DNA of 64,000 nucleotides from Nesterenkonia lutea (GCF_014873955.1 NZ_JADBED010000001.1:2232001-2296000); one strand, 5' to 3'. Positions 23,765-34,290 are shown, numbered from the stretch's first letter. Notes: generated by a model not told the origin, from the sequence alone. Made by a program: numbers and translations.

Positions 23765-24796
23765 TCACTCACCGAAGTCGTTGTACACCTGGCGAGCGCC
23801 GTCCAGTGCTTCCTCATCAGCTTCGACCATGCCCTCGATCTCGTAGACCTCGTCCAGAGCTGCCAGGCCGTCCTCGTCCTCAGCCACAGCGAGCCAAGCG
23901 TCGGTCAGGATCTGCTGCTCCTCCTCGCTGAACTCGGAGGAGACGACGATCCCGTCATTCGGGATCGGACCGGCCCAGGCGAACACGACGACCTCTTCAC
24001 CCACGTCGGGGTTCTCCTCGACGACGTTCTGGCGAGCATCATCGAAGGAGGTGCCGATGGTGGCGTTGTCGTTGTAGACGTTCAGCACGGAGTTGTCGTG
24101 GCTGCCGGCGAACTGCTCGTCGATGTCGCCCTCGCCCGGGGCGAAGCCGAGCAGCTCATTGAGCTGGGTGGCGGGGTAGTAGTAGCCCGAGGCTGAACCC
24201 TGGTCCACGTAGGAGACGGTGGCACCCTCTTCGATCAGTTCGAGCGCCTCTTCCCCGACCGCTCCGGGCTCCGCCTCGTCGGTGCCGTTGCAGAAGAGCA
24301 TGGAGTTGCCGTCGTCGTCGGGGACGTCGACCGGCTCGTCCATGCAGTAGGTGTCCGGGTCATTGGTGAACCACTGGGTCACGTAGACCTCGGAGCCGTA
24401 GCGGACGGACTGGGTGATCGGCACCGCGTCGGCCTGCTCCTCGGCCTGAATCATGCCGACGGGACCGGACATGACCACCTGGGCGTCACCGGTCTGCATG
24501 GCGGTGATGGCACCGAGGTAGTCCTGGGTCTCCTCAGCGCGGACGGGGAACCCGCCGAGGGCGTCACTGAGTGCATCTGCCAGGGGCTCGGCGCTCTCGA
24601 CGATGTCATCGACGTCGTTGGAGGGGACGAGCGCAATGACGATCTCGTCGACGCTGCTGATCTCAGCGGCCTCGGAGTCGCTGGTCTCTTCGGTCTCTTC
24701 ATCGCCGCCAGCCTCTTCTCCGTCGGCGACACAGCCGGAGAGTGCCAGGGTCAGCACGCCCGCCAGAGCGAACGTGGACTTGGTCTTCATACGCAT
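23765..24796 (-). CDS. phnD: Phosphonate-type ABC transporter substrate-binding lipoprotein
   Basis: Binding lipoprotein of about 343 residues. The signal peptide ends in a LALSGC lipobox (Cys near residue 22) followed by an acidic linker EEAGGDEETEETSDSEAAE. The mature part has IALVPSNDVDDIVESAEPLAD, VVMSGPVGMIQAEE and VSYVDQGSASGYYYPATQL, which match PhnD-type proteins where Ser/Gly loops bind the phosphonate. ATG 24796 has GAGGAAA 7 nt upstream; two further upstream ATGs would add short basic sequence. First gene of the minus-strand phn operon. Confidence 0.9.
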   Translation of the reverse strand: MRMKTKSTFALAGVLTLALSGCVADGEEAGGDEETEETSDSEAAEISSVDEIVIALVPSNDVDDIVESAEPLADALSDALGGFPVRAEETQDYLGAITAMQTGDAQVVMSGPVGMIQAEEQADAVPITQSVRYGSEVYVTQWFTNDPDTYCMDEPVDVPDDDGNSMLFCNGTDEAEPGAVGEEALELIEEGATVSYVDQGSASGYYYPATQLNELLGFAPGEGDIDEQFAGSHDNSVLNVYNDNATIGTSFDDARQNVVEENPDVGEEVVVFAWAGPIPNDGIVVSSEFSEEEQQILTDAWLAVAEDEDGLAALDEVYEIEGMVEADEEALDGARQVYNDFGE

Positions 24797-24985
24797 ATGG
24801 AGTTTCCTCTTCATCAAGATGCAAGGGCGACACCGGTCCGGACCACGTAGGACTTTCAGTGTTGCGGCACTCGGCGAGTCACGCTCCAGCTCAGCGCGAT
24901 GATGCCGCTGACCTCGTGCGATTCTGAATTCACTCTAAGGGCCGCCTCAGGCCCCTCCAACCGGTGAAGGGGCTGTTCGCCAACC

Positions 24986-25018
24986 CGTCACACACTGTTA
25001 ACACCCGGTTATCAGCGA
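24986..25018. promoter_or_regulatory. Possible PHO-box-like direct repeats upstream of phnD
   Basis: Three adjacent 11-nt units, CGTCACACACT, GTTAACACCCG and GTTATCAGCGA, resemble the 11-nt direct repeats bound by actinobacterial PhoP, though none matches GTTCACC exactly. They lie about 190 bp upstream of the phnD start. Tentative. Confidence 0.25.
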
Positions 25019-25029
25019 TGTGACGGAGA

Positions 25030-25863
25030 TTACACCCTGGCTGCGCTATGAGACCAGGTGGACACTGCTTCGGCGGCGCCGTCGAAGCCCTCCACCCGGT
25101 GATCGGGCTCTCCCAGGCCGGTGCCGAAGCGGTCGATCAGGACCGTGGTGCCGCCGAGGCTGGCCACATGCTCGAGATCGTTGCGCCAGATGTCCCCGAC
25201 CGAGAGGACCCGCCTCGGATCAGTCGGCCGCTCGGGCGCGCCAGCGCGGCCAGCGGTGCGGGCGCGCTCTAGCGCCGCTGGCATGCCGAAGGGTTTGCGC
25301 GCATCATTGATGACCAGGTCGAAGGCGCCACTGAGCCCCAGCGCCTGCAGCCACGGGGCGAACACCTCCGCAGGGGAATTCGTCACCAGCACGACGACGG
25401 CGCGCTGAGCGACCTCGGCCACCAGCTCACGCGCGCCTGATGGAGCATGCACATCGGTGTGCTCGAGCCCATGCGCCAGGAGGTCCTTGCGGGCCGCACG
25501 GAAGCCCTCCCCCGACTCTGCGTCGCTGAGCCCGGCCTGCCGGGCCAGCAGCTGGACGAGCTGATAGCCGTCCTGCAGGGGCCAGGAGACCGGGTGCGCC
25601 TTGGCATCATCATGCGTGGGCTCGCTGCGCACCGTGAGCGGGATGCCCTCTGCGTCGTACCTGATCTGCGGGACGAGCAGCGTGTTCGCGGCGAAGGCGC
25701 CGCTGAGGATCTCGCGCACGGTGGTTCCCGCGAAGAAGCCCCCCAGTCCCCGCTGCGCCAGCTGGGCGTCCACCCGGTCGGCGTAGAAGAGGACCGGGTC
25801 GTCGCCGAGACAGAGCGTGCCGTCGAAGTCGAGCAGCAGCAGCTTCTCGCGGGTCATGGGCAT
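25030..25863 (-). CDS. HAD family hydrolase
   Basis: Haloacid-dehalogenase-type hydrolase of 277 residues. Motif I LLLDFDGTLC is at residues 8-17, motif II VVVLVTNSPAEVF near 160, the conserved Lys in NDARKPFGMP and motif III/IV as RRVLSVGDIWRNDLEH. A large helical cap separates motifs I and II. It may be a phosphatase, but nothing in it identifies the substrate. It lies upstream of phnD on the same strand with a 233-bp gap, so a role in phosphorus use is possible only by proximity. GAGAGAG precedes ATG 25863. Confidence 0.85.
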   Translation of the reverse strand: MPMTREKLLLLDFDGTLCLGDDPVLFYADRVDAQLAQRGLGGFFAGTTVREILSGAFAANTLLVPQIRYDAEGIPLTVRSEPTHDDAKAHPVSWPLQDGYQLVQLLARQAGLSDAESGEGFRAARKDLLAHGLEHTDVHAPSGARELVAEVAQRAVVVLVTNSPAEVFAPWLQALGLSGAFDLVINDARKPFGMPAALERARTAGRAGAPERPTDPRRVLSVGDIWRNDLEHVASLGGTTVLIDRFGTGLGEPDHRVEGFDGAAEAVSTWSHSAARV

Positions 25864-25902
25864 CGCTCTCTCGCAGGGCCAGCGGCACTCACTGGGTGCG
25901 GC

Positions 25903-26322
25903 TCACTTGTTCCGGCGGCTGGACTTCTTGCCGAGACCGATGAGCGCGACGGCGATGGCGGCGAGCCAGGCGTCCTTCGCCAACGGTGTGCCGTCCTGCG
26001 TGGGGCGAACGCCGTCCTGCTGGGTCATGGAGTCATTGCGGAAGTACATGCTGAGCATGCCGCTGGCGAAGGTGCCGAGGGCGACGCCTGCCACGCGGTT
26101 GCTGACGAACGGCGTGAGCAGCGCGCTGCCCAGGGCGATCTCGCCCCAGGCCAGGGACTTGCCGAACTGTTCGGGGGAGAGCTGCTTGACCGCAGGAACG
26201 CCGGTGGCGGCCATCCCCTGCATTCCGGCGGCAGACTCCTTGTCCAGCTTCAGCTTGCCGATCCCGGCATTGAGGATGAAGGCTCCGGGCACGGCGCGCA
26301 GGGCGATTGAAGAGATGTCCAT
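25903..26322 (-). CDS. DoxX-like small membrane protein
   Basis: Membrane protein of 139 residues with about four hydrophobic segments: ALRAVPGAFILNAGIGKL, SLAWGEIALGSALLTPFV, VAGVALGTFASGMLSMYF and AWLAAIAVALIGLGKKS. This fits DoxX/DoxD-like proteins of unknown biochemical role. ATG 26322 (MDISSIALRAV) is used because GGAG lies 7 nt upstream and the upstream extension is low-complexity. It precedes the HAD gene by 39 bp. Confidence 0.75.
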   Translation of the reverse strand: MDISSIALRAVPGAFILNAGIGKLKLDKESAAGMQGMAATGVPAVKQLSPEQFGKSLAWGEIALGSALLTPFVSNRVAGVALGTFASGMLSMYFRNDSMTQQDGVRPTQDGTPLAKDAWLAAIAVALIGLGKKSSRRNK

Positions 26323-26530
26323 GAGATTCTCCGAACTTTGTGGGGCTCGGCCGCCCGGGGTGGTGGCCGAATCTGACGATTTCCCAAGCCTCAACCCTAT
26401 CGAGCGTCCGTCCATTCCCCGAGCGGCGGCCGCCCCCGCCTCCTCGAGGCCTTCCCGCAGCGCCTCCTTGCGGCCCTGCCGCAGCACCTCCGCGGCGCCT
26501 CCACCGGGGAGAGGCCATGCGCCGTTCGGC

Positions 26531-27106
26531 TCACCAGGCGGCGATGAGCTGCCCGGCTGCGGCGCGAGCCCGGGCCACAGGCTGTGCGGGTGCGCCGCGC
26601 AGCAGGCTGGAGAGCACTCCGTTGTAGAGCAGCAGGAGGGTCGCGGCGCCGGCGTCCGGATCGGGGCACGCTGCTTCGCGCGCGAATGCGCTCAGTCGCT
26701 GGGTCACGATGTCGGTGTCCTGCCGGATCAGGTCGAAGACCGAGTCCGCACTGCCCGGCTCGGGGGCTGGGCGCTCCGAGGCGGTGGCCAGGAAGCAGCA
26801 CCACTGGGTCGCTCCGGCCGCGGCGCGGAAACTCTCAACGGCGTCGAAGATCGCCAGCAGCCGCCCCTGCGGCGTATCGGCAGCGGCGATCGCTGCATCC
26901 CAGTGCACGGTCCATTCCGCCAGCCGCCGCGCGAGGATCTCGCGGAGGAGATTGTCCTTGGATCCGAAGTGCTTGTACAGGGTGACGATCGACACCCCGG
27001 CGCTGGCGGCCACGCGATCAACACCGGTGGTGGCGATGCCCTCCTGGAAGAACAAGCCTTCGCCAGCATCGAGGATCCGGTCTCGGGTGCGTGTGGGGTT
27101 CGCCAT
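26531..27106 (-). CDS. TetR family transcriptional regulator
   Basis: Repressor of 191 residues. The N-terminal helix-turn-helix is TRDRILDAGEGLFFQEG, then GVDRVAASAGVSIVTLYKHFGSKDNLL, a canonical TetR signature. The C-terminal ligand domain contains a tandem Cys (WCCFLATASERP). It is divergent from an MFS transporter across 70 bp holding two operator-like palindromes, so it most likely represses the transporter and itself. The inducer is unknown. Confidence 0.93.
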   Translation of the reverse strand: MANPTRTRDRILDAGEGLFFQEGIATTGVDRVAASAGVSIVTLYKHFGSKDNLLREILARRLAEWTVHWDAAIAAADTPQGRLLAIFDAVESFRAAAGATQWCCFLATASERPAPEPGSADSVFDLIRQDTDIVTQRLSAFAREAACPDPDAGAATLLLLYNGVLSSLLRGAPAQPVARARAAAGQLIAAW

Positions 27107-27116
27107 GGAAATAGTA

Positions 27117-27144
27117 TAACGTTCGTTACACTGAAACGATCGTT
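27117..27144. promoter_or_regulatory. Tandem TetR operator-like palindromes
   Basis: TAACGTTCGTTA (27117-27128) and AACGATCGTT (27135-27144) share the AACG..CGTT half-site pair and have centres 17 bp apart, a spacing seen where two TetR dimers bind cooperatively. They lie between the divergent tetR and MFS starts. Confidence 0.7.
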
Positions 27145-27176
27145 ATGCTTCGACCCTGGACCCTGGGAGGCACCCC

Positions 27177-28451
27177 ATGCTCAAGACTTCTCGGCGCACT
27201 GACGCCCATGCTCGAACGGGCATGCGCTCACCTGCCCGTGGCTCAGGCCTGGGAATCTCCTTCGCAGGCATGCTGCTGATCGCCGCCACGTACGGGATGG
27301 CGCGCTTCGGCGTCGGACTCTTCGCGCCGCGGCTGGCGGCCGAACGGCCTGAGCTCGTCGAGGTGCTCGGCTGGGCGGCGGCGGCTCAGTTCATCGCCTA
27401 CTCGGTGGCGGCGGTCATGGCGGCTCGTTTGGTAGATCGGCGTCCGCGTGCGGGACTCGTGCTCGCCGGAACGACAGCGACGGCAGGTTCTCTGGGCATC
27501 GCCGTGGCCACGGATCCGGCGGTGTTCGTGACTGCCGTGGTCGTGGCGGGAATGGGCGGGGGCTTCGCCTCCCCCGCGCTGGTGCCGGTCATCGACGCGG
27601 TGGTCGCCGTCCACGCACGCGCCACCGCCCAGTCAGTGGTGAACACCGGCACTGCCGCGGGAGTGATCGGCGCCGGGATGGTGGCGTTCCTCGCCCCCTC
27701 GATCGGGACGGCGTGGCTGCTGATGGCGGGATTGTGTGCCGCGGCCGCGGCGTCGGTGATTCTTCCGCTGCAGGGACGCACAGAGCTGGCTTCACATGGA
27801 GGTGAGACCGCTGCCCCGACGTCGGCAGGGGGCGCGGACGGTGAGAGTGGCTCGGGCTCAGCAGCCTCCCCAGTGGTGAGGACACCCGACTGGCGGAAGC
27901 TGCTGCTGCCTGGCACCGCAGCCGTGGTCGCCGGTTCAGGATCTGCGCTGATCTGGACCTTCGGGCCGTTGCTGGTCACTGAGTCCGGCGCTGTGGCCCC
28001 AGACCAGATCGGTTGGCTCTGGATCGTGCTGGGCGCGGGCGGACTGCTGGGCACCCTGACCGGAGTGCTGGTGACCCGGGTGGGCGTACATGCCGGGTGG
28101 AGCATCACAGCAGGCATGCTGGCGGTCGCGAGCGCAGTCCTGGCCTGGGCGCTGCTCGGGGAGCATGCTGCCGCCGCCTGCGCCAGCATGGCGATCTTCG
28201 GCGCGGGGTACATGGCGCTGTCCGGAGTGTTGATCCTCTGGGCGCGGCGCGTCTGGCCCGATCACGCGGGAGCGGGCACCTCCGTGCTGTTCATCGCGCT
28301 GGCGACGGGACAGGCCGCTGGATCTGCGGGCTTCGGAGTGGTGCAGGGCAGTTGGAATCCGGCGGTCATGGCGGCAGTGGCCGCGGGCCTCTGCCTGGCT
28401 GGCGGCGCGCTGGCTGCGATCGGGGCGTGGATTCGTCCCGCAGAGCATTGA
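27177..28451 (+). CDS. MFS transporter
   Basis: Major facilitator transporter of 424 residues with about 12 hydrophobic helices and a hydrophilic Ser/Gly-rich central loop (about residues 200-235). Motif MAARLVDRRPRAGL near residue 80 is the loop 2-3 signature, and the first helix reads GMLLIAATYGMARFGVGLFAP. It resembles the YbfB/AraJ-like export group. GGGAGG precedes ATG 27177. Divergent from the TetR gene, so probably an inducible exporter of an unknown compound. Confidence 0.87.
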   Translation: MLKTSRRTDAHARTGMRSPARGSGLGISFAGMLLIAATYGMARFGVGLFAPRLAAERPELVEVLGWAAAAQFIAYSVAAVMAARLVDRRPRAGLVLAGTTATAGSLGIAVATDPAVFVTAVVVAGMGGGFASPALVPVIDAVVAVHARATAQSVVNTGTAAGVIGAGMVAFLAPSIGTAWLLMAGLCAAAAASVILPLQGRTELASHGGETAAPTSAGGADGESGSGSAASPVVRTPDWRKLLLPGTAAVVAGSGSALIWTFGPLLVTESGAVAPDQIGWLWIVLGAGGLLGTLTGVLVTRVGVHAGWSITAGMLAVASAVLAWALLGEHAAAACASMAIFGAGYMALSGVLILWARRVWPDHAGAGTSVLFIALATGQAAGSAGFGVVQGSWNPAVMAAVAAGLCLAGGALAAIGAWIRPAEH

Positions 28452-28475
28452 TCGGTGGACATAGGACCCCAGGCA

Positions 28476-28525
28476 ACGACGACGGCGGCCACCCCCTGCT
28501 GAGAAGGGGCGGCCGCCGTCGTCGT
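28476..28525. terminator. Bidirectional terminator-like hairpin
   Basis: A GC-rich stem (ACGACGACGGCGGCC with GGCCGCCGTCGTCGT, plus inner CCCC/GGGG) around a CTGCTGAGAA-like loop. It lies between the convergent MFS gene and fba. There is no clear T-run, but position and strength fit a terminator serving both genes. Confidence 0.75.
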
Positions 28526-28542
28526 GCTGGTCAAGCTGATCA

Positions 28543-29648
<1,106 letters not shown>

Positions 29649-29746
29649 GTGTGAGCTCCTTAGGCGTTAAGTCAGATACGGCAGCGTCATCGGTGCACTG
29701 CCGCCATCCTATCGGTGATGGGTTTCTGCAACAGGGGGCGACGGCT

Positions 29747-32700
29747 TCACTTTGCTGGCTCGACGACGAGGAGCAGGTCCCCGCCGTCGACCTGCTGCAC
29801 GCCGGAGAGCACTGCCCGGGAGACCGTTCCCGCCACCGGGGTCGTGATCCCGGCTTCCATCTTCATGGCCTCGATGGTGGCCACGTTCTGCCCGGCCTCG
29901 ACGGTCTCACCCTCCTCGACCGTGAGTGAGACCGCGCCGGCGAAGGGCGCGGCGACGTGTCCCTGCTTAGAGGTGTCAGCCTTCTCCGCCACGGCGACGG
30001 TGGCCTCCACGGCGTCGTCGCGGGCCCCGACCTGGCGGGCCTGGCCATTGAGTGTGCACATCACGGTCCTGAAGCCCTTGGGATCAGGATCCGAGACGGT
30101 CTGCAGGGTGACCAGCAGGCGCACGCCCTTGCCCAGGGAGATCACATGCTCGTAGCCGGTGCGCAGCCCGTAGAGGAAGTCCCGGGTATGCAGGACCTGG
30201 ACGTCGCCGTACTTCTCCCGGGCGGCCTCGAAGTCCTTCGTGGGTCCGGGGAAGAGCAGCCGGTTCAAGGTGGCGCGCCGTGCGGCTGGGTGCTCCGAGT
30301 GCAGCGACGCCGAGTCCTCATCGGAGAGGTCCTGGTCCAGGGGTTTGACCGTGCGGCCTTGCAGCGCCTTGGAACGGAAGGGTTCGGGCCAGCCCCCTGG
30401 TGGGTCACCGAGCTGACCGGCGAGGAACTGGATCACCGAATCGGGCAGGTCGAAGCTCTGCGGGTTCGCCTCGAACTCCTTCGGGTCCACGTCCATGCCG
30501 ACCAGCTGCAGGGCAAGGTCTCCGACGACCTTGGAGGACGGGGTGACCTTCACCAGCCGGCCCAGCATGGTGTCGGCCGCGTGGTACATGTCCTCTATTG
30601 ATTCGAACCGCTCCCCCAGGCCCAGCGCGATGGCCTGCTGGCGCAGGTTCGACAGCTGCCCGCCGGGGATCTCGTGGCGGTAGACGCGGCCGGTGGGACT
30701 CGGCAGCCCGGATTCAAAGGGCATGTAGATCGAGCGCACGGCCTCCCAGTAGGGCTCCATGGAGGCCACTGCTTCCAGACCCAGTCCGGTGTCGCGTTCG
30801 GTGTGTTCCAGCGCTGCCACCAGGGCGGAGGCGGGCGGCTGGGAGGTGGTCGCGGCCATGGATGCCACGGCGACGTCGACGGCGTCGACTCCAGCCTCGG
30901 CGGCTGCCAGCAGGGTGGCCAGCTGGCCGCCGGCGGTGTCGTGGGTGTGCAGGTGCACCGGAAGATCGAAGCGTTCACGCAGGGCGGTGACCAGCGTCTT
31001 TGCCGCGGAGGGGCGCAGGAGTCCGGCCATGTCCTTGATCGCGAGGATGTGCGCGCCGGCGTCGACCATCTGTTGGGCCAGGCCCAGGTAGTAGTCCAGG
31101 GTGTAGAGATCCTCGGCCGGGTCGGTGAGGTTGCCGGTGTAGCAGATCGCGGCCTCGGCCACGGCGGTGCCGGTCTTGCGGACTGCTGCGATGGCCGGGA
31201 CGATCTGGTTCACGTCGTTGAGCGCGTCGAAGATCCGGAAGATGTCCACTCCGGTGGCGGCGGCTTCGGCCACAAAGGCGTCGGTGACTTCCAGCGGGTA
31301 GGGGGTGTAGCCCACGGTGTTGCGCCCGCGCAGCAGCATCTGGAGAGGGATGTTCGGCAGCTCCGCGCGCAGCAGGCGCAGCCGGTCCCACGGGTCCTCG
31401 GAGAGGAAGCGCAGCGCGACGTCGTAGGTGGCACCGCCCCAGGCCTCCACTGAGAGCAGACCGGGGGTCACATGCGCGACCGCGGGCGCGGCGGCCAGCA
31501 GGTCTCGGGTGCGCACCCGGGTGGCGAGCAGGGACTGGTGGGCGTCGCGGAAGGTGGTGTCGGTGACTGCAAGGGCCCTCTGCTCGCGGAGCTTCTTCGC
31601 GAAACCCTCGGGGCCTTCAGCCAGCAGGACTTGTCGCCAGCCCTCGGGCTTGGGGTGATCGGAGGGGCCGTCGAAGGGGCTGCGGTCTGGTTCGTCACGC
31701 TTATCCCCGGGGAAGTGGGGCAGCTTGTCCCGCGGGTCGATGCCTTCCACGCGGGGCCCGTGCGGCTGGTTCACGGTGATGTCGGCGAGGTACTGCAGGG
31801 CCTTGGACCCACGATCCTGGGAGCGGTTGATCTTGGCCAGCTCGGGGTGGGCGTCGATGAAGTCGGTGGCCACGTCCCCGGCGAGGAACTCCTTGGAGTC
31901 CAGCACGTTGAGCAGGAAGGGAATGTTGGTGGCGACCCCGCGGATGCGGAACTCGGAGAGCGCGCGGCGGGCACGGGCGATGGCCGTCTCGTGGTTGCGG
32001 CCGCGGGCGGTGAGCTTGACGAGCATGGAGTCGAAGTGCGGGCTGATCTCAGCTCCGGCATAGACGGTGCCGCCGTCGAGCCGGATGCCCGAGCCCCCGG
32101 CGGAGCGATAGACCGTCACGGTGCCGATGTCCGGGCGGAACTCGTTCGCCGGGTCTTCGGTGGTGATCCGGCACTGCATGGCGGAGCCGCGAACGCGCAG
32201 GTCTTCCTGCCGGATGTCGAGGTCTTCGAGGGTCTCGCCTGCGGCGATGCGCATCTGCGCGGAGACCAGGTCGATGTCGGTGATCTCCTCGGTGACGGTG
32301 TGCTCCACCTGGATGCGCGGGTTCATCTCGATGAACACGTGCTGCCCGGCGCGCTCCCCGACAGTGTCCACGAGGAACTCGACGGTGCCGGCGTTGCGGT
32401 AGTTCATGGCCTTGGCGAAGGCGACGGCGTCGCGGTGCAGGGCCTGGCGGATGTCCTCGTCCAGGTGCGGGGCCGGGGCGATCTCCACGACCTTCTGGTA
32501 GCGGCGCTGCAGGGAGCAGTCACGTTCGAAGAGGTGGACGACGTTGCCTTCGCCGTCGGCGAGGATCTGGACCTCGATGTGGCGGGGACGCAGCACTGCC
32601 TGTTCCAGGAAGACGGTGGGGTTGCCGAACGCGGTCTCGGCCTCGTGCATGGCCGAGCGCAGGGATTCGGCGAGGTCCTCACGCTTATCCACTCGGCGCA

Positions 32701-33202
32701 TGCCGCGGCCGCCGCCGCCGGCGACGGCCTTGACGAAGATCGGGAATCCGATCTCCTCAGCCGCGCGGGTGAGTTCTTCGGTGTCTTTGGAGGGTTCGGA
32801 GCTCTGCAGCACCGGGACGCCGGCTGATCTGGCAGCGCGGAGAGCTTTGACCTTGTCACCGGTGGATTCCAGGACATCGGCGGGCGGGCCGATGAAGGTG
32901 ATGCCGGCGGCTTCGGCGGCGCGTGCGAGGTCCGGGTTCTCGGAGAGGAAGCCGTAGCCGGGGTAGATGGCATCGGCGCCGGCGTCCTTGGCGACGCGGA
33001 TGATCTCCTCGATGTCGAGGTAGGCGCGGACGGCGTGGCCCTCTTCGCCGATCCGGTAGGCCTCGTCTGCTTTTTGGCGGTGGAAGGAGTTGCGGTCCTC
33101 ATGCGGGTATACCGCGACGGTGCGTGCGCCGAGTTCGACGCCGGCGCGGAACGCGCGGATGGCGATCTCTCCGCGGTTGGCGACCAGGATCTTCGAGAAC
33201 AT
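29747..33202 (-). CDS. pyc: Pyruvate carboxylase
   Basis: Biotin-dependent anaplerotic enzyme of 1151 residues making oxaloacetate from pyruvate and bicarbonate. Domains in order: biotin carboxylase (residues 1-460; KAVAGGGGRGMR ATP loop, IEMNPRIQVEHTVTEEI), carboxyltransferase (about 540-830; TDTTFRDAHQSLLATRVRT, HLHTHDTAGGQL metal site), and a C-terminal biotinyl domain with IEAMKMEA. ATG 33202 (MFSKILVANRGEI) is preferred over the upstream in-frame ATG. It is divergent in function from its fba neighbour but cotranscribed in direction. Confidence 0.97.
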   Translation of the reverse strand: MFSKILVANRGEIAIRAFRAGVELGARTVAVYPHEDRNSFHRQKADEAYRIGEEGHAVRAYLDIEEIIRVAKDAGADAIYPGYGFLSENPDLARAAEAAGITFIGPPADVLESTGDKVKALRAARSAGVPVLQSSEPSKDTEELTRAAEEIGFPIFVKAVAGGGGRGMRRVDKREDLAESLRSAMHEAETAFGNPTVFLEQAVLRPRHIEVQILADGEGNVVHLFERDCSLQRRYQKVVEIAPAPHLDEDIRQALHRDAVAFAKAMNYRNAGTVEFLVDTVGERAGQHVFIEMNPRIQVEHTVTEEITDIDLVSAQMRIAAGETLEDLDIRQEDLRVRGSAMQCRITTEDPANEFRPDIGTVTVYRSAGGSGIRLDGGTVYAGAEISPHFDSMLVKLTARGRNHETAIARARRALSEFRIRGVATNIPFLLNVLDSKEFLAGDVATDFIDAHPELAKINRSQDRGSKALQYLADITVNQPHGPRVEGIDPRDKLPHFPGDKRDEPDRSPFDGPSDHPKPEGWRQVLLAEGPEGFAKKLREQRALAVTDTTFRDAHQSLLATRVRTRDLLAAAPAVAHVTPGLLSVEAWGGATYDVALRFLSEDPWDRLRLLRAELPNIPLQMLLRGRNTVGYTPYPLEVTDAFVAEAAATGVDIFRIFDALNDVNQIVPAIAAVRKTGTAVAEAAICYTGNLTDPAEDLYTLDYYLGLAQQMVDAGAHILAIKDMAGLLRPSAAKTLVTALRERFDLPVHLHTHDTAGGQLATLLAAAEAGVDAVDVAVASMAATTSQPPASALVAALEHTERDTGLGLEAVASMEPYWEAVRSIYMPFESGLPSPTGRVYRHEIPGGQLSNLRQQAIALGLGERFESIEDMYHAADTMLGRLVKVTPSSKVVGDLALQLVGMDVDPKEFEANPQSFDLPDSVIQFLAGQLGDPPGGWPEPFRSKALQGRTVKPLDQDLSDEDSASLHSEHPAARRATLNRLLFPGPTKDFEAAREKYGDVQVLHTRDFLYGLRTGYEHVISLGKGVRLLVTLQTVSDPDPKGFRTVMCTLNGQARQVGARDDAVEATVAVAEKADTSKQGHVAAPFAGAVSLTVEEGETVEAGQNVATIEAMKMEAGITTPVAGTVSRAVLSGVQQVDGGDLLLVVEPAK

Positions 33203-33325
33203 AGGTGCGGTCTCCCTCACTTCGTGGCGCCGCCACCTCATTGTGGCGACGTTGGGGCGATCCTACCGGGTGCAGTGCTCAGGGAGGAGACGTCGGTGGG
33301 CTGCTTCCCCCCGACGCCGGCAAGC

Positions 33326-33339
33326 GTGTCGATCGACAC
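33326..33339. promoter_or_regulatory. Perfect 14-bp palindrome upstream of pyc
   Basis: GTGTCGATCGACAC lies 124 bp upstream of the pyc start and 35 bp downstream of the tRNA 3' end. It could be an operator for pyc or part of a processing or termination signal for the tRNA transcript; no T-run follows. Confidence 0.45.
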
Positions 33340-33374
33340 CGATGAGGGACAAGCAGAAACGCGAAGAAAGAATG

Positions 33375-33447
33375 TGGAGCTAAGGGGAGTCGAACCCCTG
33401 ACCTCGTCGATGCGAACGACGCGCTCTACCAGCTGAGCTATAGCCCC
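33375..33447 (-). tRNA. tRNA-Ala (anticodon CGC)
   Basis: A 73-nt cloverleaf on the minus strand. The 7-bp acceptor stem (GGGGCTA with TAGCTCC) contains the G3-U70 pair that identifies alanine tRNAs. D arm GCTCAGCTGGTAGAGC, anticodon arm CGTCG-TTCGCAT-CGACG with CGC at 34-36, and T arm AGGGG-TTCGACT-CCCCT all pair. The discriminator is A; CCA is not encoded. Confidence 0.97.
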
Positions 33448-33618
33448 GTGCCCTGCCGCTCGTCACGATGACCGGACTTCTCCGGCCTACCGGACGGGCG
33501 GCGTCGGCGCTTACAGGATAATGGATAGACGACTTCGTTGCTGAGGCTGCGGTCTCCAATTCCTACCCGGTCTTCGATCCCACCCGCCATTCGGACGGCT
33601 GCTGAGTGCGGGCGAACC

Positions 33619-34290
33619 TCACAGCACCTGCTCTGAGCTGTACTCCGTCATCGCGTCCAGCAGCCAGAGCACCGTGAAGGTGGCGAATGATGAGCGCGGA
33701 AGAACGCGATAGCTGGACTCCCCGGAGCGATGAAGGATGACAGGCACGGGCCCGAGCAGGGTGGACACTGCTGCGGAGATCGGAAACTCTCGAGGGTGCA
33801 GATCGATGTGGCACCCCTTCTCCAGCACCTCTCGTGCGCAGCTGCCCGAGAGCTCGAGCACCGCGCGGTTGGCCGAGAGGTCGAGGATCTGCCCGGGGAG
33901 CCCCTCCAGTGCGGCGGCCTCCTGCTCCACCTCTCCGGGGATCTGTTCCCGGGAGACATCCACCACGAGGTACTCGTCCGGTGACAGCCACATGGCGTGC
34001 AGACCGTCCGCATCTCCAGTGGTGTTTCCGCGCCGGTCTGGCAGCGTGATCCCCAGTCTCTGCTCGACCCTCCGAGCGGACTCGCTGCCAGGCTTCACTC
34101 GGACTCCCCGCTGGGTCGGGAAGGCGATCTCCCGCAGTGCGACACTGCGTGAACCATTCACCTCTGCGGCGGCCATGCGTTCCCACAGATGGGCGGCTGG
34201 TGCGCGCCGCAGCGCAGCGAGCTCTTCGGAGATGGCGATCGTTCCGGTGGAGCTGGTCATGGATTGCAGCGTCGCTGTGTCTTCAGCCAT
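33619..34290 (-). CDS. soxG: Sarcosine oxidase gamma subunit
   Basis: Subunit of 223 residues of heterotetrameric sarcosine oxidase. It has LRREAF-type and [42 protein letters not shown] and [13 protein letters not shown], typical of SoxG and related to the GcvT fold. ATG 34290 overlaps the soxA end by 8 nt, indicating coupling. Last gene of soxBDAG. Confidence 0.88.
   Translation of the reverse strand: MAEDTATLQSMTSSTGTIAISEELAALRRAPAAHLWERMAAAEVNGSRSVALREIAFPTQRGVRVKPGSESARRVEQRLGITLPDRRGNTTGDADGLHAMWLSPDEYLVVDVSREQIPGEVEQEAAALEGLPGQILDLSANRAVLELSGSCAREVLEKGCHIDLHPREFPISAAVSTLLGPVPVILHRSGESSYRVLPRSSFATFTVLWLLDAMTEYSSEQVL

Noticed and set aside
31472..32827. Long plus-strand open frame opposite pyc
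   Set aside because: Antisense shadow of pyruvate carboxylase caused by high GC in the third codon position; no family features or Shine-Dalgarno.
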